64,000 bases of DNA from Desertimonas sp963733085 (GTDB lineage: Bacteria > Actinomycetota > Acidimicrobiia > Acidimicrobiales > Ilumatobacteraceae). The stretch's first letter is position 1, and every line of letters starts with the position of its first letter. The stretch is from positions 1 to 64,000 of the forward strand of contig CAVTBY010000001.1 of NCBI GenBank assembly GCA_963733085.1, in the 5' to 3' direction. The translations under genes and the position numbers were made by a program. Positions 56,407 to 63,439 of this stretch are shown here, in pieces. The notes under the pieces were generated by a model. The model searched no databases. It was not told the origin of the DNA and saw only the letters and a program-made list of their open reading frames with translations.

Positions 56407-56742
56407 GTGGACACCGTCCTCGGGTTCGACTTCGAGACTGCCAAGAACGCCAGCTTGTGGACGGTCGCGGCGGCCGTGCTGCTCGCCCTCGTCACCGTCT
56501 GGGTGGTCAAGGAGGTCGTCAAGAAGGTGTTCACCGTCGTGATCCTCCTCGCCATCGCCGGACTGGCGTGGTCACAGCGGGCGGAGCTGACCGCCTGCGC
56601 CGACGAAGTCCAGGACACGGTCGACGCCCTCGCCGTGCCGGATACGTCGTGCACGTTCTTCGGCCAAGAGGTCACTGTGCCCGGTCGGGCCACGTTGCTC
56701 GGACCCGGTCAGACAACGACGACGACGGTCCCGATCTCCTGA
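56407..56742 (+). CDS. small membrane protein, unknown
   Basis: 111 residues from GTG (VDTVLGFDFETAKNASLW). Two closely spaced hydrophobic segments (LWTVAAAVLLALVTVWVV and VFTVVILLAIAGLAW) with a charged KEVVKKV turn form a hairpin. A short domain with two Cys (LTACADEV and PDTSCTFFG) follows. No family recognised. Divergent from DUF3151 with overlapping promoters. Confidence 0.65.
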   Translation: MDTVLGFDFETAKNASLWTVAAAVLLALVTVWVVKEVVKKVFTVVILLAIAGLAWSQRAELTACADEVQDTVDALAVPDTSCTFFGQEVTVPGRATLLGPGQTTTTTVPIS

Positions 56743-56839
56743 GTCAAGCGCGCCGATAGGTGGTGCTGCGGGTTCGAGTGCGCGTGACCACGGCTGTGTT
56801 GCTCCGGAAGGGGAGCGCGTCGGGCCACCAGACGGGTTG

Positions 56840-56896
56840 GCTCGTTTGCGTCAGCGAATGTGCCTGTAGAGGGCCCTCTTGCTGACACAAACGAGC
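56840..56896. repeat. 57-bp palindrome, type F
   Basis: Arms GCTCGTTTGCGTCAGC (56840-56855) and GCTGACACAAACGAGC (56881-56896) differ at one base. The loop holds a perfect 12-bp palindrome AGAGGGCCCTCT (56868-56879). It sits in the 173-base gap between convergent genes, where a two-way terminator would be expected. Part of one arm recurs at 56906-56916 (TTTGCGTCAGC). Confidence 0.85.
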
Positions 56897-56915
56897 GGCC
56901 GAGCTTTGCGTCAGC

Positions 56916-57662
56916 TCAAGAAGGCGACTCCAGGTCACGGATCACCGCGGCGACGGCCTCGGGATGCGTGAACGGACCGTTGTGACGGGCGCCCTCGATG
57001 ACGATCGCATCACGGTCGGACAACAGCTCGGCGAGGTAGTGGCAGCCGTCGCGATGGTGCTCGCGGGTCAGGGATCCGTACATCGCGACGACCGGCACGT
57101 CGATGCGCTCGGCATGCCACGGCGGCGCCGCACCGAGGTCGCTGATCTCCTCGACGAATGCCACGCCCTCGGAACGCCGCGCCTCCCTCGTCGACTCGGA
57201 CAGGGCGTCCCACTGTTCGTCGCCGACCATCCGTCGCATGAACCGCTCGGCGGCATCCTCTGGAGTTCCCTGCACGGCCGCGCCACGGCGTCCCGTCGAG
57301 CCCGGCCACCAGGGCAACCACGAGAGCGGAACCTCGTACACAGCCACGGCCCGAACCAAGTCCGGATGACGCTCCGCCAACGCCAGGGCCACGTTGCCGC
57401 CGTAGCTGTGGCCGAACACGACGGCGCTCCGGCCGTCGAGCAGGTTGGCAAGATCAGCGACGTGCGAGTCGATCGTGAACGGTCCGCCCACGGACCGCGA
57501 CCGGGCATACCCACGACGGTCGTAGCGCAGCACTCGGTGGTCGGTGTCGAGGCGCCGGGAGAGCAGGACCATGGCTGCCGAACGATCCATCGCCCCATGC
57601 ACGAGGGCGACCACGGGCGCGCCGGGCGGACCCATCTCGTGCGACCAGATGTTCATCCTCAC
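56916..57662 (-). CDS. alpha/beta hydrolase
   Basis: 248 residues. Oxyanion loop ALVHGAMDRSAAM, nucleophile elbow VVFGHSYGGNVAL (Ser) and a late His in GARHNGPFTHPEAV complete a plausible triad. Substrate unknown. GTG 57662 overlaps the pyk stop (GTGA); ATG 57656 is an alternative. Confidence 0.88.
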   Translation of the reverse strand: MRMNIWSHEMGPPGAPVVALVHGAMDRSAAMVLLSRRLDTDHRVLRYDRRGYARSRSVGGPFTIDSHVADLANLLDGRSAVVFGHSYGGNVALALAERHPDLVRAVAVYEVPLSWLPWWPGSTGRRGAAVQGTPEDAAERFMRRMVGDEQWDALSESTREARRSEGVAFVEEISDLGAAPPWHAERIDVPVVAMYGSLTREHHRDGCHYLAELLSDRDAIVIEGARHNGPFTHPEAVAAVIRDLESPS

Positions 57663-59092
57663 GACACGCGGACGATGCGCATCACGTCGGCGGCCGCCCC
57701 GCTAAGTCGGTCCGGAGCGCCGGCGATGACGACAACGGGGTCGCCGACAGCGATGAAGCCCCCGCGGACGGCGTGTTCGACGGCGAACCACACCATCTCG
57801 TCGGTCGAGGTCGACTCCTCCATCTCCACCGGCTCGACGCCCCATGACAGCGCCAAGGCGTCGAGCGTGCGACGGTCCGGCGAGAGCCCGAGCAGTGGCG
57901 CCGGGGGGCGAAACCGGGCCATCGCTCGTGCCGTCCGGCCGGAACGGGTGCAGCACAGGATCGCCGCGGCGCCAACGTCGTCGGCAGCCTGCCACGCCGC
58001 ATGGGTGATCGATTGGGTGATCCGCTCGTGGACATCAGCCGGCAGACGCTGCTGCGTTCGCCCCAGGCGGTTGGCCCACTGCCGGTAGCTGGCCTCACTT
58101 TCGGCGCGGGCGGCGATGCGTGACATCGTCGCCACAACGAGCGCGGGATTGTGGCCGATCGCCGTCTCTGCCGACAGCATCACGGCGTCAGTGCCGTCGA
58201 ACACCGCATTGGCGACGTCGCTGACTTCGGCCCGAGTCGGAGCCGGAGCGTCGACCATCGACTCGAGCATCTGCGTCGCCGTGACGACCGGCGTGCCCTC
58301 CGCGACACAGTGGCGGATGATCCGCTTCTGCAGGTGGGGGACGTCCTCCAGCGGGCAGTCGATGCCGAGGTCGCCGCGTGCCACCATCACCGCATCGGCC
58401 GCCCCCGAGATGCCGGCGAGATCGTCGAGGGCGGCAGCAGTCTCGATCTTGGCGACGATCCGCGAACGATCGCCGACGATTGCGCGCAACCTCTCGATGT
58501 CGCTCGCTCGACGCACGAACGACAACGCGATGTAGTCGGCACCGGCGGCGGCCATCGCCTCGGCGAGTATGAGGTCTTCGTCCGTCGGCGCGTAGAGCGC
58601 CAGCCGCTCGCACGCCAGGTGGACGCCGGGTCTCCCCTGTGTGCGCCCCCCGGACTCGACCTCGGCGAGCAGCGCGTCGCCGGCCTTGTCGACGACCCGC
58701 AACGAGATCTCACCGTCGCCGAGCACGACACGCTCGCCGACGTCGACGTGGGTGACGAGGTCGGGGTAGTCCACGGTGATCTGCTCCGCCGTGCTCGCCT
58801 CTGTGCCGCCGACGATCCGAACAGCGCCGGCCGCCGGCAGGTCGACGCCACCCTCCGGGAACGAGCCGGCTCGAATCTTCGGACCGGGCAGGTCGGCCAT
58901 CACCGCCACATGCCGACCGAGCTTGGCGCTGAGGTCGCGCACCGTGGCCAACCGACCGAGGTGCTCCTCCAGCGGCCCGTGGCTGAGGTTGAGCCGGCAC
59001 ACATCGACGCCGGCGCGAAGCAGCTTCTCGAGGGCAACCGGGTCGGCCGATGCCGGGCCGACGGTGGCCACGATCTTCGTCCGCCTCGTCAA
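57659..59092 (-). CDS. pyk: pyruvate kinase
   Basis: 477 residues from a TTG start, normal length. TRRTKIVATVGPASADP, RLNLSHGPLEEH, VAKIETAAALDDL, MVARGDLGIDCPLEDV and TQMLESMVDAPAPTRAEVSDVANAVFDGTDA follow the family in order. It forms pyruvate and ATP from PEP. No ATG is available in frame near RRTKIV; an upstream extension has no homology. Confidence 0.96.
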   Translation of the reverse strand: MTRRTKIVATVGPASADPVALEKLLRAGVDVCRLNLSHGPLEEHLGRLATVRDLSAKLGRHVAVMADLPGPKIRAGSFPEGGVDLPAAGAVRIVGGTEASTAEQITVDYPDLVTHVDVGERVVLGDGEISLRVVDKAGDALLAEVESGGRTQGRPGVHLACERLALYAPTDEDLILAEAMAAAGADYIALSFVRRASDIERLRAIVGDRSRIVAKIETAAALDDLAGISGAADAVMVARGDLGIDCPLEDVPHLQKRIIRHCVAEGTPVVTATQMLESMVDAPAPTRAEVSDVANAVFDGTDAVMLSAETAIGHNPALVVATMSRIAARAESEASYRQWANRLGRTQQRLPADVHERITQSITHAAWQAADDVGAAAILCCTRSGRTARAMARFRPPAPLLGLSPDRRTLDALALSWGVEPVEMEESTSTDEMVWFAVEHAVRGGFIAVGDPVVVIAGAPDRLSGAAADVMRIVRVS

Positions 59093-59144
59093 TGGCGGCC
59101 TTGCCGTTCGCGCACACTCATTCTCTACTCGATTGAATGGTCGC

Positions 59145-60383
59145 GTGCAGGAGTTGCTCGACTTCCTCGACCGCTCGCCGTCACCGTGGCACGCCGCCGC
59201 GTCGGCGGCCCGCCTCCTCGGCGCGGCCGGGTTCGTCGAACTGGCCGAGGCGCAATCGTGGGGGCCGCTGCCGCCGGCCGGGTTCACCCGCCGCGGTGGT
59301 GCGCTGGTTGCGTGGCGTCTCGCTGATGGCAGCCCGGCAGGGCTGCGGATCGTCGGGGCGCACACCGACTCGCCATGTCTGCGCGTCCACCCCCATCCGG
59401 ATCAGGCCGTCGCCAACTGGCAATTGCTCGGTGTGGAGATCTACGGCGGAGTCCTCCTCAACAGTTGGCTCGACCGCGACCTCGGCATCGCCGGCAGAGT
59501 CGTCGCCGCCGACGGGTCCTCCACCCTCGTCGATATCCGCGAAGCGGTCGCCCGGGTGCCTCAGCTGGCGATCCACCTCGACCGCGAGGTCAACGAGCGC
59601 GGCCTCGTCCTCGACCGTCACACCCAGCTGCGGCCGGTGTGGGCGACGGGATCGTCACCCGACGGCGAGGGTTTCGCCGGCTGGCTCGGCGAAACCGCCG
59701 GTACGACGCCGGCGTTCTGGGAGCTGTGCCTCTACGACCTCCAACCGGCCGCCGTGCTCGGCGCCGACCGATCCTTGATCGCCAGCGGACGGCTCGACAA
59801 CCAAGTGTCGTGTTGGGCCGCGGTCACCGCCCTGACGGCAACCGAGCCCGGGCCGCGCATCGCCGTCGTCGCCCTCTTCGACCACGAGGAAGTCGGCTCA
59901 GAATCGGCCAGCGGAGCAGCAGGTCCGCTGCTCGCCGACACCATCGAGCGCCTTCTCGCGGGGTCGGGCATCGACGCCGTCGACGACGTTCGCCGTGTCA
60001 TCGCCTCGTCAAGTTGCGTGTCGGCGGACAACGCCCACGCCATCCATCCCAACTACCTCGAACGCCACGACGCCGGCCATGCCCCGCTGGTGAACGGCGG
60101 ACCGGCCATCAAGCTCAACGTCAACCAGCGCTACGCCACCGACGCCGCGACGGCGGCGCTGTTCCAGTCGTGCTGCGAGAAGGCCGGTGTGCCGGTGCAG
60201 ACCTTCGTGTCGCGCAACGACATCCCGTGTGGATCGACGATCGGTCCACTGACGGCGACCCGCCTGGGGATCGCCACCGTCGACGTCGGCGTGCCCCAGC
60301 TGTCGATGCACTCAGCCCGCGAGCTGTGCGGCGCCGAGGATCCTGGCCATCTGCTCGCCGCCCTCACCAACTACTTGAGCTGA
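59145..60383 (+). CDS. M18 family aminopeptidase
   Basis: 412 residues. Cocatalytic zinc motifs: RIVGAHTDSPCLRV, SGRLDNQVSCWAAV, ALFDHEEVGSES and SADNAHAIHPNYLE, with the late His in PQLSMHSARELCG. It removes N-terminal residues, often acidic ones. GTG 59145 is used; TTG 59133, four codons upstream, is also possible. It is divergent from pyk and converges on plsC with a 2-base gap. Confidence 0.93.
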   Translation: MQELLDFLDRSPSPWHAAASAARLLGAAGFVELAEAQSWGPLPPAGFTRRGGALVAWRLADGSPAGLRIVGAHTDSPCLRVHPHPDQAVANWQLLGVEIYGGVLLNSWLDRDLGIAGRVVAADGSSTLVDIREAVARVPQLAIHLDREVNERGLVLDRHTQLRPVWATGSSPDGEGFAGWLGETAGTTPAFWELCLYDLQPAAVLGADRSLIASGRLDNQVSCWAAVTALTATEPGPRIAVVALFDHEEVGSESASGAAGPLLADTIERLLAGSGIDAVDDVRRVIASSSCVSADNAHAIHPNYLERHDAGHAPLVNGGPAIKLNVNQRYATDAATAALFQSCCEKAGVPVQTFVSRNDIPCGSTIGPLTATRLGIATVDVGVPQLSMHSARELCGAEDPGHLLAALTNYLS

Positions 60384-60385
60384 CG

Positions 60386-61102
60386 TCACTCGTTGAGCTG
60401 ACGCGGAGTCGCCGCAACTTCGAGCAGGCCGACTCGGTCCTGGGCGGCGTCGAACAGCTGCTGCAGGGTGGCGTGGAGCTCGTCGCTGTGGCGGCGGATC
60501 GCTGACCGAGGAACGCGGCCCGATTCGGCGGGCGGCGGTGACACGATCGGGGCGCCGACGATGACGTGGACCTTGTGCGGATGGAGGAACCTCGCGCCTT
60601 TCGGCATCACCCGCTCGGAACCGCCGATCCCGACCGGCACGATCGGCACTCCAGCACGCAGGGCGACGTAGACAGCGCCGTCGAACAGCGGTTGCACCGC
60701 CGGCCCGGACTTGCGCTCGCCCTCGGGGAAGAGCACGAGCGGTTCACCGGCTTCGAGCACGGCGACGCAGCGGCGCAGGGCCTCGCGGTCGGCGGTTCCG
60801 CGAGTGACGGGGAACCCACCCAACGACGACAGCAGCCATCCGGAAACGCCGTTCTTCCACAGCGTGTCCTTGCCCATGAAGCGCAAACGGCGACGGGTCA
60901 GACAGGACGAGATCGGTGTGTCGATGTACGAGCGATGGATCGGCGCGAGCACGAACGCGCCGTTACGTGGCAGATGCTCGCGGCCCTCGATCGACAAGCG
61001 GGTCAGCGCCCGCGTGAACGCCGCGACGAGGGTCCGCACGACGGCATAGAACGCCCGACTGAACGGTCCGTGGCCGGCGAGAAACGACTTCACGTCGCTC
61101 AT
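60386..61102 (-). CDS. 1-acyl-glycerol-3-phosphate acyltransferase (PlsC family)
   Basis: 238 residues. The HX4D motif is HRSYID, the second motif is GGFPVTRGTADREAL and the third is VLFPEGERKSGP. It acylates lysophosphatidate in phospholipid synthesis at the membrane. The ATG overlaps the stop of a 52-residue micro-ORF (CAATGA), which in turn overlaps cmk. The cmk-plsC pair is common in actinobacteria. Confidence 0.93.
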   Translation of the reverse strand: MSDVKSFLAGHGPFSRAFYAVVRTLVAAFTRALTRLSIEGREHLPRNGAFVLAPIHRSYIDTPISSCLTRRRLRFMGKDTLWKNGVSGWLLSSLGGFPVTRGTADREALRRCVAVLEAGEPLVLFPEGERKSGPAVQPLFDGAVYVALRAGVPIVPVGIGGSERVMPKGARFLHPHKVHVIVGAPIVSPPPAESGRVPRSAIRRHSDELHATLQQLFDAAQDRVGLLEVAATPRQLNE

Positions 61103-61257
61103 TGGTGCACCACGGGTACGTGGTCGGTTGCCCGGGGCGACGGGCGGTGCACCACTGAGCTAAAAGCGCCGCAATTCTGATTCGCTCGCTCGAAGACTCG
61201 CTCGCTCATTGGTGCGCCGCAATTCTGATTCGCTCGCTCGAAGACTCGCTCGCTCAT
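61099..61257 (-). CDS. 52-residue micro-ORF with a duplicated 16-residue unit
   Basis: Reads MSERVFERANQNCGAP twice in tandem (the second copy ends in F instead of P), then a 20-residue Pro/His/Arg tail ending VVHQ. Its ATG overlaps the cmk stop (ATGA) and its TGA overlaps the plsC ATG, so it could couple translation across the gap. No homologue recognised. The coding fit may be by-product of a 48-bp tandem repeat. Confidence 0.45.
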   Translation of the reverse strand: MSERVFERANQNCGAPMSERVFERANQNCGAFSSVVHRPSPRATDHVPVVHQ

Positions 61258-61259
61258 TG
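61166..61259. repeat. 48-bp tandem duplication between cmk and plsC
   Basis: Two identical 46-base copies, 61166-61211 and 61214-61259, period 48. Each unit contains CGCTCGCTCGAAGACTCGCT and ends in GCTCATTG on the plus strand. The period is a multiple of three, which keeps the micro-ORF open. Transcript context CACCAATGAGCGA recurs at the unit junction and at the plsC start. Confidence 0.93.
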
Positions 61260-61892
61260 TTCGAGCATTTCGACGATCGTGTCGACCACCTCGTCGATGG
61301 CCAGCCCTGTGGTGTCGACGACGACGGCACCACCATCAGGCCGCAGTGGCCCGTCGAGACGGGTCATGTCGCGGCGGTCACGCTCGGCGATCGATGCGGC
61401 GACATCATCGACGTCCCCGCCGATCTCGCGAACGCGTCGTGTCGCTCGCTCGTGCGGCGATGCCGTCACGTAGAGCTTGAGGGTGGCGTCCGGGAAGACC
61501 ACCGTGCCGATGTCGCGGCCCTCGATGACTCCACCGCCGTGGTCGTGTGCCCAGGCCCGTTGGCGGGCGCGAAGTTCGGCGCGCACTCCCCCGTTGGCCG
61601 CCACGGCGCTGACGACCGCGGTCACCTCTCGGCCACGGATCTCGGCGGTCACGTCCTCACCGTCGACGTGCACACCGTCGTCGGAGACGGTCAGCGACAT
61701 CGTGCGAGCCAACTGGGCTACGGCATCCTCGTCGTTGACGGGGATGCCACGGCGCAACGCCGCGCACGCCACCGCCCGGTACATCGCCCCGGTGTCGAGG
61801 TATTCCAGCCCGAGGCGGGCGGCGAGCGCTCGGCCCACGGTGCTCTTGCCGGCGCCGGCCGGTCCGTCAATGGCGATGAGTAGATCTGGCAC
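61254..61892 (-). CDS. cmk: cytidylate kinase
   Basis: 212 residues from GTG 61892. P-loop AIDGPAGAGKSTVGRALAAR, then YLDTGAMYRAVACAAL, VIEGRDIGTVVFPDA and RRVREIGGDVDDVAASIAERDRRD for CMP binding. It phosphorylates CMP/dCMP. An N-terminal extension reading into guaB1 is not supported. Confidence 0.96.
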   Translation of the reverse strand: MPDLLIAIDGPAGAGKSTVGRALAARLGLEYLDTGAMYRAVACAALRRGIPVNDEDAVAQLARTMSLTVSDDGVHVDGEDVTAEIRGREVTAVVSAVAANGGVRAELRARQRAWAHDHGGGVIEGRDIGTVVFPDATLKLYVTASPHERATRRVREIGGDVDDVAASIAERDRRDMTRLDGPLRPDGGAVVVDTTGLAIDEVVDTIVEMLEQ

Positions 61893-61893
61893 G

Positions 61894-63351
61894 CTACCGA
61901 TCGCCCAGCGCACCGTGGGGCAGTCCCTCGCGATAGCCGGCGAGGCTCTGCACCCCGACGACGGCCCGCTCGGCAAACTCGCTCAGCGACGCCGCGCCGG
62001 CGTAGGTGCACGCCGAGCGGACGCCGGCGACGATCTGGTCGAGGATGTCCTCGACGCCCGGGCGCTCCGGATCGAGGTACATGCGCGCCGTGCTGATGCC
62101 CTCCTCGAAAAGCTCCTTGCGGGCGAGCTCCAACGGGTCTTCGGCGCGGTTGCGATTCTTCACGGCACGATGCGACGCCATCCCGAAGCTCTCCTTGTAC
62201 AGCCGCCCATCGGCGTCACGCTGGATGTCCGCGGCGGACTCATAGGTACCGGCGAGCCACGAGCCGAACATCACGTTGGCCGCCCCTCCGGCGAGCGCCA
62301 GGGCGATGTCGCGGGGATAGCGGATGCCGCCGTCCGCCCAGACGTGGGCGCCGAGGGCCCGCGCCTCCTCGGCGCACTCGACGACGGCGGAGAACTGCGG
62401 ACGGCCCACGCCCGTCATCACTCTGGTCGTGCACATCGCTCCCGGACCGACGCCGACTTTGACGATGCCGGCGCCGGCGTCGACGAGTTGGCGGGTGCCC
62501 CGAGCCGTGACGACGTTGCCGGCCACGATCGGCGTGTCCGCGGCGACACCGCGCACCGCCTCGAGCGTGCGCAGCGTGCGCTCCTGGTGACCGTGGGCGG
62601 TGTCGATGACGAGTACGTCGACGCCCATCTCGCGGAGCGCCTTGGCCTTCACGTCGGCGCCGGCACCCGCTGCCGGTCCGTTGATCCCGACGGCGACGGC
62701 GATCATCAGCCGGCCATCGGCATCGACGGCGGGCCGGTAGAGCGTCGAGCGCAGGGCACCGTTCCGGGTCACCACCCCGATCAGCCGCCCCTCGTCGTCG
62801 ACGACGGGAGCGAGCGACCGGCGTTGCTCGGTGAGCGTCCGGAAGGCAGTCACGGCGTCGATGCCGTCGGCGACCGTGACGACCTCGCGGCTGATCGCCG
62901 CATGGAGCTGCGTGAAGCGGTCGTAGCCGGCGGCGTCGCCCTCGCTGAACACACCGAGCGGGGCGCCGCCTTCGTCGACGACGACGACCGCGCCGTGGGC
63001 GCGTTTGTGGAGGAGGGCAAGGGCGTCGCCGATCGTGTGGTGCGGCGACAGCGTGATCGGCGTCTCGTAGACCGGGTGCCGGCTCTTGACGTAGTCGACA
63101 ACGGCGCCGACGACGTCGAGCGGGATGTCCTGGGGCAAGACCGTCAAGCCGCCCCGCCGGGCCACCGTCTCGGCCATCCGTCGCCCGGCCACCGCCGTCA
63201 TGTTGGCGACCACGACCGGCAGGGTCGTACCGATCCCGTCGACCGTGGTGAGGTCGACGTCAAGGCGCGACCCGACTTCCGAGAGGCTCGGAACCATGAA
63301 CACGTCGTCGTACGTGAGGTCGTAGCCGGGGCCGGGATGGATCATGCGCAT
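61894..63351 (-). CDS. guaB1: GuaB1-type IMP dehydrogenase-related protein, probable GMP reductase
   Basis: 485 residues. TIM barrel interrupted by paired CBS domains (about residues 95-205). The active-site loop is GPGAMCTTRVMTGVGRPQF, with the nucleophilic Cys, and the sequence begins GYDLTYDDVFMVPS. The overall pattern is that of mycobacterial GuaB1, which was shown to be a GMP reductase rather than an IMP dehydrogenase; that function is inferred here. A -10 box TAGCCT (63361-63366) lies 9 bases upstream of ATG 63351. Confidence 0.9.
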   Translation of the reverse strand: MRMIHPGPGYDLTYDDVFMVPSLSEVGSRLDVDLTTVDGIGTTLPVVVANMTAVAGRRMAETVARRGGLTVLPQDIPLDVVGAVVDYVKSRHPVYETPITLSPHHTIGDALALLHKRAHGAVVVVDEGGAPLGVFSEGDAAGYDRFTQLHAAISREVVTVADGIDAVTAFRTLTEQRRSLAPVVDDEGRLIGVVTRNGALRSTLYRPAVDADGRLMIAVAVGINGPAAGAGADVKAKALREMGVDVLVIDTAHGHQERTLRTLEAVRGVAADTPIVAGNVVTARGTRQLVDAGAGIVKVGVGPGAMCTTRVMTGVGRPQFSAVVECAEEARALGAHVWADGGIRYPRDIALALAGGAANVMFGSWLAGTYESAADIQRDADGRLYKESFGMASHRAVKNRNRAEDPLELARKELFEEGISTARMYLDPERPGVEDILDQIVAGVRSACTYAGAASLSEFAERAVVGVQSLAGYREGLPHGALGDR

Positions 63352-63377
63352 GGCCGATCCAGGCTAGGCAGGCCGCA

Positions 63378-63425
63378 ACCGATGGGTGTTCTCATGACCG
63401 AATCGTCATGAAAACACCCATCGGT
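63378..63425. repeat. 48-bp palindrome, copy D (covarying inner stem)
   Basis: Outer arms ACCGATGGGTGTT/AACACCCATCGGT are as in the other copies, but the inner stem is CATGAC/GTCATG instead of GGGGAC/GTCCCC, changed on both sides. Arms of 21 bp have one mismatch. It lies between the divergent guaB1 and tsaC promoters. Confidence 0.93.
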
Positions 63426-63427
63426 CG

Positions 63428-63439
63428 TACGTTGGGGTG
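63428..63439 (+). promoter_or_regulatory. leaderless -10 box for tsaC
   Basis: TACGTT at 63428-63433, 6 bases before ATG 63440, directly after palindrome D. Confidence 0.5.

Noticed and set aside
61099..61166. tRNA D-arm-like TTTTAGCTCAGTGGT near plsC
   Set aside because: No matching GAGC strand, anticodon arm or T-arm follows; the sequence is part of the micro-ORF region.
61166..61259. CRISPR-like array
   Set aside because: Only two copies with a 2-base gap; it is a plain tandem duplication without spacers.
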